Below the pieces are notes generated by a model, which was given only the letters and a program-made list of their open reading frames with translations, searched no databases and was not told where the DNA came from. From Bacillus sp. Cs-700 (GTDB lineage Bacteria; Bacillota; Bacilli; Bacillales; Guptibacillaceae), in the NCBI RefSeq assembly GCF_011082085.1, contig NZ_CP041063.1, forward strand, positions 3,210,001 through 3,274,000: 64,000 bases of DNA, read 5' to 3'. Positions 7,242 to 16,037 of this stretch are shown in pieces. Within the stretch, counting starts at the first letter, position 1; each line of letters starts with the position of its first letter. A program made the position numbers and the translations under genes.

Positions 7242-7448
7242 TTATTTCTGTTTGTCTTTATCTTTTTTTTCTACACTTGAATAGGGTGGCTCTTGTTCCA
7301 TCACGGGGATGGCTTCTTCAATTTGTGCTTGTCTGTAACTTTGATGAACGGCCCCGCCAGCCATTCCTTCATTTACCATACGGTCGATATCCATATCATA
7401 CTTATCGCGGCCTTCGTACATCGAGTCTTCTGTTTTTTTAGTTGGCAA
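7242..7448 (-). CDS. small acidic protein of unknown function
   Basis: 68 aa, very rich in Asp, Glu and Lys (KKTEDSMYEGRDKYDMDIDR at the start, VEKKDKDKQK at the end), with no Cys and no membrane segment. It starts with TTG 7448, 10 nt after AAGGAG; the nearby ATG is in another frame and meets a stop at once. It is the last gene before the terminator of the ATP-grasp/yheE cluster and could be co-transcribed with it. I do not recognise the family. Its charge and position make it a possible partner or substrate of the ATP-grasp enzymes, which is inference only. Confidence 0.6.
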   Translation of the reverse strand: MPTKKTEDSMYEGRDKYDMDIDRMVNEGMAGGAVHQSYRQAQIEEAIPVMEQEPPYSSVEKKDKDKQK

Positions 7449-7505
7449 CCTGATTCATCTCCTTATTTCATTGAATAAGGATAGTATGCGTTCCCTTGAG
7501 GAGGA

Positions 7506-7724
7506 TTATGAATCTTGTTCGTATACATGGAAAAGCATAAGTTCATGAATTTGAGACTGAAGTTTGTTTTGTTCGTATTCGGGTGGAGCGGGCTGGAACC
7601 ATTCGAATTCTCCAGTATGAAGGTATAGCGTACGATAATACGTTCCTTGGTGAAAAAAAGATACTTCCCATTTAGGTTTTCTTACTTTTGATCCAACGGA
7701 TTTATATTGAAAGTGCGAAATCAT
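7506..7724 (-). CDS. yheE: YheE family protein
   Basis: 72 aa. The sequence (SVGSKVRKPKWEVSFFHQG, then YLHTGEFEWFQPAPP) and its place directly below the YheC/YheD genes match the short YheE protein (DUF5342) of B. subtilis. Its function is unknown. ATG 7724 follows GGGGGAATACA. It lies 45 bp from the ATP-grasp gene above and 57 bp from the acidic protein gene below, with no terminator between, so a common transcript is likely. Confidence 0.75.
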   Translation of the reverse strand: MISHFQYKSVGSKVRKPKWEVSFFHQGTYYRTLYLHTGEFEWFQPAPPEYEQNKLQSQIHELMLFHVYEQDS

Positions 7725-7769
7725 TGTATTCCCCCATGTCCACTTTTTTTATCATCATAACATAGGATG

Positions 7770-8933
7770 TTAATACGCTGAATACGTTCGAAAAGATGTG
7801 GTGAGGGAACGTATAAAAGCTTGATGAATCAATGGTTCATCAAAACGCATTGGTTTTGCATTCGCTTCAAAAATCCATAGCTGTCCATCTTGATCTTTCC
7901 CGATGTCTAAAGAGCATTCAAGCATCTGTTCTTTTTCTTCGAGAACTTCAGCTGTACGAATCGCAAGCGCAGTCAGTTGCGCTTCATCTTCCTGAGTGGC
8001 AACCTTATGAAACGGAAGAATACGACCACCTTTTGGAACATGGGTCGTTAGTCCATTAGGTGGAGCTGCACGAATTCCAATGCCTGTGACCTGCCAGCTT
8101 TTGAACGGTTTTTGTAAGAGGACTCGAAAATCATAAGCTTCTCCTTGATGTGTTGCCAGTTTAATTTTACGTTGCATGATGTAAGACTCTCCAATTTGAG
8201 TAGCAAGATGTTCTTTTAATAAGGAGAAAGTTGAAAATAAATAACTCTGTTCATGATCGATATAGTGAAATCCAGTCTTTACTCTATTTAATTTAAAAAT
8301 ACCTCTTCCTTTACTACCTGAAGTTGGTTTAAAAAATATGGAGTGATGTGTATTGAGAAATTGTTCTACATTTGATTCGGTAACAGATGCTGTCTCTGGA
8401 ATAAAAGGTAATAATTCTTCGTTTGCTGATAAGTGAGCAAGTACATGATCTTTTTGAAAAAATGACCGATTAAAATAGGGGATTCCTTTCTTCTTTAATA
8501 AGCTGAAAAAAGCGGTCACTTTATCGGAGTGCTCTTCTTCGCGGTCAGGAATCCGATTGTAAACGATGTTAGGATACGGGAAACGATAACCTGTCCATTT
8601 TTGAGAAAAGTGATCGTAAAGATAACCAGTTATAAACGATGAGTGAATATCGTCAGGTGTAAATACGTAAGAAAGCCCGCCAGTATCGGTAAGCTCTTTT
8701 TGAATGGCTTTGAATATAGTGCCATTACCACTAAAGTGATGTTTGCGGTTAGATCCTGCAAGAATTCCGACAAGAGGCCTGATGGCATCATGGGACGACT
8801 GCAATTTCATAATAGAAGAAGCAAAAGAGGGAGAGGGAGAGAGCTTATTCGGCTCTTTCCCCCAGTAAATGGATTGATAGCTGCTCTGCTGATACCAGCG
8901 TTTATTTGCAGGACTATAAAATAATTCAATCAT
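7770..8933 (-). CDS. YheC/YheD-family ATP-grasp protein, copy 4 of 4
   Basis: 387 aa with an ATP-grasp fold: the nucleotide-binding loop FKPTSGSKGRGIFKL is near residue 200 and the metal-ligand motif IFEANAKPM is near 360. An ASITAG-like N-terminal segment (LVGILAGSNRKHHFSG) is also present. In B. subtilis YheC and YheD are reported as spore-coat-associated; ATP-grasp enzymes join a carboxylate to an amine or thiol, but the substrate of this family is not established. The start ATG overlaps the stop of the preceding paralogue (ATGA), so translation is coupled. It is the last of the four paralogues and has a shorter N-terminus than copies 1 and 3. Confidence 0.82.
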   Translation of the reverse strand: MIELFYSPANKRWYQQSSYQSIYWGKEPNKLSPSPSFASSIMKLQSSHDAIRPLVGILAGSNRKHHFSGNGTIFKAIQKELTDTGGLSYVFTPDDIHSSFITGYLYDHFSQKWTGYRFPYPNIVYNRIPDREEEHSDKVTAFFSLLKKKGIPYFNRSFFQKDHVLAHLSANEELLPFIPETASVTESNVEQFLNTHHSIFFKPTSGSKGRGIFKLNRVKTGFHYIDHEQSYLFSTFSLLKEHLATQIGESYIMQRKIKLATHQGEAYDFRVLLQKPFKSWQVTGIGIRAAPPNGLTTHVPKGGRILPFHKVATQEDEAQLTALAIRTAEVLEEKEQMLECSLDIGKDQDGQLWIFEANAKPMRFDEPLIHQAFIRSLTTSFRTYSAY

Positions 8934-10303
8934 ACTGTCGTAACCAGTTGCTTTTCGATTGTCGATTGTGCTAGAAAGATGGCATATTCGATCGGTAACA
9001 TTCTCGTTCTTGCTTCTTCTGCCTTTAATTTCGGATGGGAGAAAATTCCTCTTCCTGGCTTTGAATTTGCTTCAAATAAATAAATTCTTCCTTCTTTTGT
9101 TATACCAAGATCAAACCCAATTTCACCAATAAAGCCAGAGACTTTTTTATCTATTGCACGACTTAATTGAAGGGAAGCCTCCATTAAATCAGTTTCTACT
9201 TGTTTCTTTACCCCATATTCAGAAGTGAGCTCTCCAATCGTTTTAACCGTTCCGTTTGATGCCATGTGAGTCGTTAAGCTTCCTGCGCCTGCTATCTTTG
9301 CAGCAATTGCACTGACTTCCCAGTATCCCTCTTTATTTTTGTTTGTATGAACGCGATAATCCATTGCACGATGATGAATACGATGTAAATCTATTCCTTG
9401 TTGAGCAATGAGACCGTCCATTCCATTTGGGTACTGCGTTTTGAGGAGCCTTGCTAGTGATGTATATCGTCTAAGCCGGTTCTCTTTATCTGTTCTGAAG
9501 CGGCAATAATAATACTTTTCATTAGCTGGTTTTAAGATTTGCTGAATGCCAAGACCGAGACTTCCGTTGGCAGGTTTAATATATAGTTGCTCATACTCTT
9601 TCAACATGCTTGCAATGACCGTTGTTTTAGGACTTAAAACAGTTTCTGGTAAATAATTCTTTACGGTTTCTTCTTCGCGTAATTTCTCGAATATCGTCCA
9701 CTTATCAAAGAAACCAGGATTAAACCAGGGAGTGAAGTATTGCGACTGAAGTTTCTTCATTGTGGTACTGACTTGTTCAATGTTTGCTGAACTTCGGTTT
9801 GGAAGGCGGTCGTAAACAACATCAGGGATCGGTACGGTTACTCTGTACCAACCTCGTTTGTTATACATTAATCCTTTAATACTTCCTGTTTTCCAATCAA
9901 TGTGATGCGCGCCAAAAGCAAAGCCAATAGCACCACACTTCAAGGTAGCTGACAATAATTTAGCGAAATACATACTTCGTTCTCCAATTGGCCTCATACT
10001 ATCTTTTGTGAAACCTGCTGTGAAAATTCCAACTAGCGGTCCAATATGAAGTGAATTTCCCTTTTCAAATAGGTGAACAGACGTTTCAGAAGGCACACCC
10101 AGCACTTTCCATAAATCTTCTGATAGAAGGTACTCTTCTTTGTTATCAGGATGAGGAGAGACTGTGCAAAAGGATCGTCTGGAACCAAAACATAGCTGAT
10201 TAGGAAAAGAAATGCGGTCGACCCAACGCTTAAACAGAGTAGCTGGAACATAGAAGTTTCCTTGAGAAGTACTATCCTTTTTTAATGGAAGAATTGCATT
10301 CAT
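8930..10303 (-). CDS. YheC/YheD-family ATP-grasp protein, copy 3 of 4
   Basis: 457 aa from ATG 10303 behind AAAGGAG. A longer open frame upstream is rejected because it runs into the previous gene without a ribosome-binding site. An N-terminal domain of about 110 residues precedes the ATP-grasp core. The ATP loop reads IKPANGSLGLGIQQI and the metal motif LFEANSKPGRGIF. It overlaps the previous paralogue by 32 bp and the next by 4 bp. This two-domain layout is that of the longer YheC/YheD type. The substrate is unknown. Confidence 0.82.
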   Translation of the reverse strand: MNAILPLKKDSTSQGNFYVPATLFKRWVDRISFPNQLCFGSRRSFCTVSPHPDNKEEYLLSEDLWKVLGVPSETSVHLFEKGNSLHIGPLVGIFTAGFTKDSMRPIGERSMYFAKLLSATLKCGAIGFAFGAHHIDWKTGSIKGLMYNKRGWYRVTVPIPDVVYDRLPNRSSANIEQVSTTMKKLQSQYFTPWFNPGFFDKWTIFEKLREEETVKNYLPETVLSPKTTVIASMLKEYEQLYIKPANGSLGLGIQQILKPANEKYYYCRFRTDKENRLRRYTSLARLLKTQYPNGMDGLIAQQGIDLHRIHHRAMDYRVHTNKNKEGYWEVSAIAAKIAGAGSLTTHMASNGTVKTIGELTSEYGVKKQVETDLMEASLQLSRAIDKKVSGFIGEIGFDLGITKEGRIYLFEANSKPGRGIFSHPKLKAEEARTRMLPIEYAIFLAQSTIEKQLVTTV

Positions 10304-11360
10304 AGCGGTTAACTCCTTTCTTCTCGCTAATAAGCGAATGGCAATAGTAAAATGGAATCGTATGGTAATCTTGATGCGACCGAATGGCCTTATGTCCCGG
10401 TTTTGAATTTGCTTCAAGTAGCCAGACTTTACCTGATTGATCAATACCGAAGTCTAAACCAAGTTCAAACAATGGAGAGAATGTTTCTTCTAAAGTAGAA
10501 GCTACACAATGAGAAAGTCGGCTAATTATTGGCTCAGCTTGATGAAAGACAGACTCTGGCATTAAAAGCTGTTGGTCGGTTTGGATGGTGCCTCCACTAT
10601 GCAAGTTTGATACAAAAGATTCAGGATTTCCTACACGAGTTGCCCGACCGATTTCTTCCCATGTTGTATAGGAGGTTTTCTTCATGACCACTCTACGATC
10701 AAACGGTCGATGGTTTTGATCAAGTAAAGAAAGCCATTGTTGTGCGATATAATCGCGCTGTTTTAAAATGCTCCTGATCATTTTTAGTAAAGAACTGGTT
10801 TTATCATAAGTATGATGAAGGATACGCCCATTATGATTGATTTGAACACCAATCTTATCCTGGTTTTGAGTGAGTAGCATAATACCGTTTCCCTGTGAAC
10901 CGATAATTGGTTTCAGAATAAGCTTGCCGTGTTCAGTTAGCAAATCAGATAGTACTTTAGCACATGTATGAGGATGAAGCTTTATCGATTGTGGCATATG
11001 ACGATTGAGTAAAGGGCTTTTCTTTAAATGTTTGTATATCTCCCATTTTCCTGGAAGTCCATGACCTAGGAAAGTTGCGTGAGATTTCGTTTTTAACCAT
11101 TTAATAAAAGCTGCTTCTTTTTTGGTGGTGCCTCCGTTATGAAAGCATCGATCATAAATAAACTCCGGTACCTTAAAGTCCGTTTCCACCCAATCTTTTT
11201 TTTGTGGTTCGTATTTAACCCCCCGTAAGTGATGAGAGGAATGCTGGTTAGGAGAAAATCGATAGACATTGAAACCTAAAGCTATTCCAGCTTCACTTAA
11301 TTTGGAGACGTAATCCTTTTCATGTTGAAGTGAATGTTGGAGAATACCAAATGATTTCAT
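10272..11360 (-). CDS. YheC/YheD-family ATP-grasp protein, copy 2 of 4
   Basis: 362 aa, with only the ATP-grasp part and no extra N-terminal domain (begins MKSFGILQHSLQHEKDY). The ATP loop is LKPIIGSQGNGIMLL and the metal motif LLEANSKPGHKAI. ATG 11360 follows GGGGGAGGTT, 12 bp after the stop of copy 1. The catalytic motifs look intact, so this is a working paralogue rather than a decayed one. Confidence 0.82.
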   Translation of the reverse strand: MKSFGILQHSLQHEKDYVSKLSEAGIALGFNVYRFSPNQHSSHHLRGVKYEPQKKDWVETDFKVPEFIYDRCFHNGGTTKKEAAFIKWLKTKSHATFLGHGLPGKWEIYKHLKKSPLLNRHMPQSIKLHPHTCAKVLSDLLTEHGKLILKPIIGSQGNGIMLLTQNQDKIGVQINHNGRILHHTYDKTSSLLKMIRSILKQRDYIAQQWLSLLDQNHRPFDRRVVMKKTSYTTWEEIGRATRVGNPESFVSNLHSGGTIQTDQQLLMPESVFHQAEPIISRLSHCVASTLEETFSPLFELGLDFGIDQSGKVWLLEANSKPGHKAIRSHQDYHTIPFYYCHSLISEKKGVNRYECNSSIKKG

Positions 11361-11372
11361 AACCTCCCCCTT

Positions 11373-12731
11373 CTATATGGATGCATACCAATGCACCAAT
11401 CGGATTAGCGCTTTTACTGATGGGCGGTAGGTACTTGATGTAGTTCCATCTGAGGTTTTTGAAGGTTTTGTGTTTACTTCAATTATCCACGGATGACCCT
11501 CTTGATCCACTGACATGTCGATGCCAAGCTCTGCAAATAAACCTTCACTCTCACGATCAATGATTTGTGAAACTTCACGAGCAAGTTCAGGGAGAATCCG
11601 CATTAGCTGGCTTTTCATCGAATCTTCAAAAGGAGCGAGACCTTCATGGAATTTTTTTAATAGAGCACCCCGTGCGATATTAGAAACAAATTGTTCATTT
11701 GTTTGGGAAACTCTCGATACAGCTGAGACCACTGACCATTTTCCACCAGTACCTTTTAAACATAGAATTCGAAAGTCTACGGGACATCCGTCAATATCGA
11801 TAAGAGGGATGCCTTGTTGGATAAGGTAGGGAATATATTTAGAACGTAAGCGAATCGTCTTGTAGAGGTTCGGTAAGGCAGAAGATGTAATTGTTTGACT
11901 GCCATTAAAGCTAGAGTAATCGAGATGAAAGAGATTATCACGTTGACTGATTCGAAAAATATGTTTGCCCTGGCTTCCATTTAACGGTTTTAAATAAAGG
12001 ATAGGATGTTTTGTAATCATGATTTCAATCGCATCAAACCCTTCTAGGAGAACCGTTTCAGGAAGATATGGAACGATCTCATCGTATAATAGGAGTTTCT
12101 GATGTACGTCCCATTTATCAAGAAATGACTCATTAAAATAGGGGATTTTCTGTTGTTGCCAATAGACTTTCAATTGTTTGATAAAGTGAGAATTCTCAAG
12201 TTTTCTAGAATGGATTCGATTATAGATAACAGAGGGTATTGGCAGTATCGTTTCCACCCATGTTCGTTGATTCCAAATGAATCCAGATACCTTTGTTTGA
12301 TTCCAAGGCTGTAACGTATACACGTAGAAAAGAATATGATGTTCCTCGCAATACTCTGCAACTTCCTTACAAAAATCCGTATAGGAGCCAAACGGATTCT
12401 CTGCTTTTGAAGAAGAATTAAGAGCAAGGCAGAAGATTGGACCAAGTGAGAGTAGTTGTTTCTGATGACAAAAGCTCATGGTAATCGGAATGGTTTGATC
12501 TGGCAGTGACAGGGAACGGAGGAGATCAGGTGAACAGTATACGGTATGACTTGATGGTGTATGATAGACCTTTATTGAAACGCTGACTTCAACCGCACCA
12601 CATCGCAGTGGAAGGGGAGAATCCGTCAGTTTCCATTTAGAAGCGATTTTTTCTGGAATGGTTAACGTAAGTTTTGACTGGGAAGAGCTTGAATTCTCTG
12701 GTTGTAAAATAATTTTTTCAGCAAGTTTCAT
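11373..12731 (-). CDS. YheC/YheD-family ATP-grasp protein, copy 1 of 4
   Basis: 452 aa. A roughly 110-residue N-terminal domain precedes the ATP-grasp core; the ATP loop is LKPLNGSQGKHIFRI and the metal motif IIEVNTKPSKT, keeping Glu and Asn but differing in the flanking residues from the other copies. It is the first gene of the minus-strand cluster and its promoter should lie in the 126-bp gap before the divergent yheB. I cannot read a clear sporulation promoter there. Confidence 0.82.
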   Translation of the reverse strand: MKLAEKIILQPENSSSSQSKLTLTIPEKIASKWKLTDSPLPLRCGAVEVSVSIKVYHTPSSHTVYCSPDLLRSLSLPDQTIPITMSFCHQKQLLSLGPIFCLALNSSSKAENPFGSYTDFCKEVAEYCEEHHILFYVYTLQPWNQTKVSGFIWNQRTWVETILPIPSVIYNRIHSRKLENSHFIKQLKVYWQQQKIPYFNESFLDKWDVHQKLLLYDEIVPYLPETVLLEGFDAIEIMITKHPILYLKPLNGSQGKHIFRISQRDNLFHLDYSSFNGSQTITSSALPNLYKTIRLRSKYIPYLIQQGIPLIDIDGCPVDFRILCLKGTGGKWSVVSAVSRVSQTNEQFVSNIARGALLKKFHEGLAPFEDSMKSQLMRILPELAREVSQIIDRESEGLFAELGIDMSVDQEGHPWIIEVNTKPSKTSDGTTSSTYRPSVKALIRLVHWYASI

Positions 12732-12857
12732 TCAAGACCCTCGTTCAACATTTTTTGCTTTATACCTTCCTTTAACTGGATAGGCAATAGCGGATATCGT
12801 ATACTATGAAGATGAAGTTTACTATGTGAACGTGAAGGATAGAAAGGTTGAGGTATC

Positions 12858-14000
12858 ATGTCGTCCATAATTATAACAATCCTCTTTATGATCGCTATTG
12901 GCGCAGTAATAGGTGGATTCACGAATTCATTAGCGATTAAAATGCTGTTTAGACCATATGAAGCTCGGTACATAGGTAAATGGAAAGTTCCATTTACTCC
13001 TGGCCTCATTCCGAAACGAAGAGATGAATTAGCAGTGCAACTTGGGAAAATGGTTGTTGAACATCTTTTAACTGCTGAAGGAATTCAGCAAAAAATGAAT
13101 GACCCTGTTTTCAAGCGTACGATGATTGAGTATGCACAAAAAGAAGTATCGAAATTAGTAGAGTCTAATGAAAAAATCGAGGATCTTTTAAAGCGAGGAC
13201 TTCACCTCCAGAATCCCGAGCAAGAAATAAGGTTAAAAGCAAGCACGTATCTTACTGAAAAAATTGAAACAAAACTAGTGAAGTTAAAAAGCAAGGATTT
13301 AGCTGAGATTCTTCCAGAGAAAACACAGGAGAGAATTGATGGCGCAATCGAACCGATTGCAGATCTTATTTTAACGAAAATCAGTGACTACATCGCTTCT
13401 TCTGAAGGAAAGAACAAATTATCTGTCATGATTGATCGTTATCTTGCTGACCGTGGAACGCTTGGAAGTATGATTAATATGTTTTTTACGAATACAAGGT
13501 TAGTCGATAAGGTGCAACCTGAGCTGCTTCGTCTATTGAAGCAAAAAGATATTCAAAATGTTATCATCACGATGCTGGAGAAAGAATGGCAATCACTGAA
13601 AGAAACGAAATTAGAGACGTTTGAAGACAAATTCGATTCAGAAGAGCTCGTGCAAGGAATAACGAATCTTATTGTAAATGAACTTCCAATTCAGCATGTG
13701 ATGAACCTAAGCCTATCAGAAGCCATAGAGCCTTATAAACAGCGTATTATCGAAGACTTTGTGCCAAGAATAGTAGATGCTGCTGGTCAGTATTTAAGTC
13801 AGAATTTGCAGCCGCTCATGGAACAACTGCATCTTGCCGATGTGGTGAAAAGTCAGGTAGAAACGTTCTCTGTAGGGCGTCTTGAAGAAATGGTTTTATC
13901 GATATCTAGACGCGAATTTAAGATGATTACGTATCTAGGAGCAGTACTTGGAGGTATGATTGGATTAATTCAAGGTATAATCATTACCCTTATGGGATGA
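12858..14000 (+). CDS. yheB: DUF445 membrane protein YheB
   Basis: 380 aa. A hydrophobic N-terminal segment contains IGAVIGGFTNSLAIKMLFRP, typical of the DUF445 family, and a second membrane segment closes the protein (YLGAVLGGMIGLIQGIIITL). Between them is a long charged helical region. ATG 12858 follows AAAGGTTGAGG. It is divergent from the ATP-grasp cluster and 83 bp upstream of yheA, matching B. subtilis gene order. The cellular role is unknown. Confidence 0.88.
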   Translation: MSSIIITILFMIAIGAVIGGFTNSLAIKMLFRPYEARYIGKWKVPFTPGLIPKRRDELAVQLGKMVVEHLLTAEGIQQKMNDPVFKRTMIEYAQKEVSKLVESNEKIEDLLKRGLHLQNPEQEIRLKASTYLTEKIETKLVKLKSKDLAEILPEKTQERIDGAIEPIADLILTKISDYIASSEGKNKLSVMIDRYLADRGTLGSMINMFFTNTRLVDKVQPELLRLLKQKDIQNVIITMLEKEWQSLKETKLETFEDKFDSEELVQGITNLIVNELPIQHVMNLSLSEAIEPYKQRIIEDFVPRIVDAAGQYLSQNLQPLMEQLHLADVVKSQVETFSVGRLEEMVLSISRREFKMITYLGAVLGGMIGLIQGIIITLMG

Positions 14001-14083
14001 ATTTCGTTTCAGTCTTTGTTATAGTGGGGAAGTATAGGGTTATGAGAGCGAAATAATCCTCATTTACTAAGGAGGTATATACA

Positions 14084-14452
14084 ATGGCAGAGAAAAATCT
14101 TTACGACGTAGCATACGAATTAGAAAGCGCAATGCGCGAGCATGAGGACTACACGAAGCTTAAAGAATTATACGATCAGGTAAATCAAGATGAGGTATCA
14201 AAGAAACTTTTTGATAACTTCCGCAACATGCAAATGGAGCTTCAACAGAAGCAAATGTCTGGTCAACAAATCACAGAAGAAGAAGCTCAAAAAGCTCAAC
14301 AACAAGTTGAACTTGTGCAGCAACATGAAGTGATTTCCCAGTTGATGCAGCAAGAACAGCGCATGAGCCAGGTAATTCAGGACATTAACAAAATCGTAAC
14401 GAAGCCTCTAGAGGACCTTTACGGTAGCCCTGAAGAAGACATTCAGCAGTAA
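14084..14452 (+). CDS. yheA: YlbF/YmcA-family protein YheA
   Basis: 122 aa, all helical and rich in Gln and Glu (QMELQQKQMSGQQITEEEA), of the same family as YlbF and YmcA, which work with RNase Y. The role of YheA itself is not settled. ATG 14084 lies behind AAGGAGGTATATACA. It is followed immediately by a strong terminator, which makes yheB-yheA the likely transcription unit. Confidence 0.9.
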   Translation: MAEKNLYDVAYELESAMREHEDYTKLKELYDQVNQDEVSKKLFDNFRNMQMELQQKQMSGQQITEEEAQKAQQQVELVQQHEVISQLMQQEQRMSQVIQDINKIVTKPLEDLYGSPEEDIQQ

Positions 14453-14453
14453 T

Positions 14454-14489
14454 AAAAAAACCGTTCATCTTAGGATGAGCGGTTTTTTT
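14454..14489 (+). terminator. terminator of yheBA
   Basis: Seven A, stem CCGTTCATC/GATGAGCGG (one G-U pair) with loop TTAG, then seven T. Confidence 0.92.
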
Positions 14490-14523
14490 CATATAATTTC
14501 TATTTCAAACTCTCAATAATTTG

Positions 14524-14575
14524 ATTTTGGGTTTATTCGAGTGAAACGTATGTTTCATTCGAATAAGCTCAAAAT
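14524..14575 (+). other. 24-bp stem-loop of unknown function
   Basis: Arms 14524-14547 and 14552-14575 are complementary over 24 bp around a GTAT loop. The three non-Watson-Crick positions are all G-U or U-G pairs when read as plus-strand RNA, but become C-A mismatches on the minus strand. There is no T-tract behind it, so it is not a simple terminator. It lies between the yheA terminator and a convergent gene. Confidence 0.6.
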
Positions 14576-14605
14576 GATAATAACAGTTAAAAAGAGGATA
14601 AGTGC

Positions 14606-14827
14606 TTAGGAAGCGTTCTCAATAACGCCAATGACTTCAAACTGAGTCGGTTGTGTAATGATCGTTTCTTCTACTGAACAATGAGGACAGTTTAATTGGT
14701 GATCTGTTTTCCTATCTTCGGCAATGATCCCTCTAAATTCATGGTCACACTCAGAACATTTATAAATGTGAGGCTCACTAAATGCTCCAGTGCAGTCAAA
14801 TCTGATTCTTTCTTTCCCTTTTGTCAT
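14606..14827 (-). CDS. small zinc-ribbon protein
   Basis: 73 aa with CSEC and CPHC separated by about 22 residues (YKCSECDHEF and LNCPHCSVEE), a classical single zinc ribbon. No partner domain is present, and I know no named family. It is monocistronic and convergent with yheA. It differs in sequence from the zinc-ribbon protein at 3.1 kb. Confidence 0.7.
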   Translation of the reverse strand: MTKGKERIRFDCTGAFSEPHIYKCSECDHEFRGIIAEDRKTDHQLNCPHCSVEETIITQPTQFEVIGVIENAS

Positions 14828-15026
14828 ATGTTTAAGACCCCTCTCCGTTATTGTAATACGTTTGTAATAATACTAGTTTCATATTAAAACTTCCCACGCT
14901 TTTCCTTTTCTAAACGCCTAATTTTGGTAACGAAGGATTTTAGGTGAATTTTAATGTGATAAGACAAGATTTACGAGTCATAGAGATAAGTGGGGAAGGG
15001 AGTACTTCTATATAGGAGGGATTTGA

Positions 15027-15878
15027 ATGGTTTATCAACTTCTAGCATTAGATATTGATGGAACTTTACTTAGATCTAATCATAAAATTGACAAAGAAAC
15101 GAAGGAAGCCATTAGTTATGTGAGAGAGAAAGGAGTATACGTAACGCTCACAACGAGTCGTAACTTTGCATCTGCTAAGAAAATTGCAAGGGCAGTGAAG
15201 TTAGATGACGTCATGCTCGTTACGCATAGTGGCGCCTTTATTGCTGAAGAGGTTGAAAAGCCAATTTATGAAGAAAGGATTTCAAACGAAGATGTTAATA
15301 AGATTGTTAATATTCTAGAGGAATTCGATTGCCATATTCGCATCATTCATGAACGGTTAGCTGTTGGAAATCGAGTGAAGCATAACAACTATTTATCAGC
15401 AAAGATGACACTAGGTATAGGCGACCCATTATTCTATCCTGTCAACTTTGTGGAAACCCTAAGTGAGTATTTAGAAAAGAAAGACCTCTCTCCTCCAAAA
15501 ATAGATGCGCATTTCTTTAATGAAGAAGAAAGAGAGGAAGCACGTCTTATGTTAGAGGAGCGCATTCCTTCGATATCCGTTGTTCGATCGACAAAATGTA
15601 ATTTTGGCATTATTCCTAAAGGCGTTTCGAAAGCAAAAGGACTTCGTATTTTAGGGGAGAAATTAGGAGTAACTGTGGATGAAATGGTTGTGATTGGTGA
15701 CGCAGATTGTGATGCTGAAATGATTCGACAAGCGGGTCTTGGCGTGGCAATGGGGAATGCTTCGTATGAACTAAAGAGACTTGCCGACTGGGTAACGCGA
15801 TCAAATGACCAACAAGGCGTTTCTTATATGGTAAAAGAAGTTTTTCGAAAGCAAATGCGTGTTCAACTTAAAAGGTAG
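15027..15878 (+). CDS. yhaX: HAD-superfamily (Cof-type) phosphatase YhaX
   Basis: 283 aa. Motif I ALDIDGTLL (nucleophile Asp 9, acid Asp 11) is at the N-terminus, motif II is LTTSRN, motif III uses the Lys of FGIIPKGVSKAKGL, and motif IV is VIGDADCDAEMI with GVAMGNA. The cap insertion makes it a Cof/YidA-type sugar- or nucleotide-phosphate phosphatase. Gene order supports YhaX, which I recall as sporulation-associated in B. subtilis. ATG 15027 lies behind AGGAGGGATTTGA. It is monocistronic. Confidence 0.8.
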   Translation: MVYQLLALDIDGTLLRSNHKIDKETKEAISYVREKGVYVTLTTSRNFASAKKIARAVKLDDVMLVTHSGAFIAEEVEKPIYEERISNEDVNKIVNILEEFDCHIRIIHERLAVGNRVKHNNYLSAKMTLGIGDPLFYPVNFVETLSEYLEKKDLSPPKIDAHFFNEEEREEARLMLEERIPSISVVRSTKCNFGIIPKGVSKAKGLRILGEKLGVTVDEMVVIGDADCDAEMIRQAGLGVAMGNASYELKRLADWVTRSNDQQGVSYMVKEVFRKQMRVQLKR

Positions 15879-15890
15879 CTCAAGTTTACT

Positions 15891-15939
15891 GACGCCTTCA
15901 CCGAACCCTGACGAATAGTAGGGAATGAAGGCGTCTTTT
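15891..15939 (+). terminator. terminator of yhaX
   Basis: Stem GACGCCTTCA (15891-15900)/TGAAGGCGTC (15926-15935), inner pairing CCCT/AGGG, then TTTT. Confidence 0.75.
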
Positions 15940-16037
15940 GTGCGACTTTTGAATCATTTTCTTTAAATGAAAAGGCTTTCAAGAAAAAACAGCTAATATG
16001 TATAATGTTTGATAATTTTGAATTCTGGAGGGATAGT

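Noticed and set aside
8930-10444. A longer version of ATP-grasp copy 3 starting at 10444
   Set aside because: It would overlap the previous gene by 173 bp and has no ribosome-binding site; ATG 10303 with AAAGGAG is far better.
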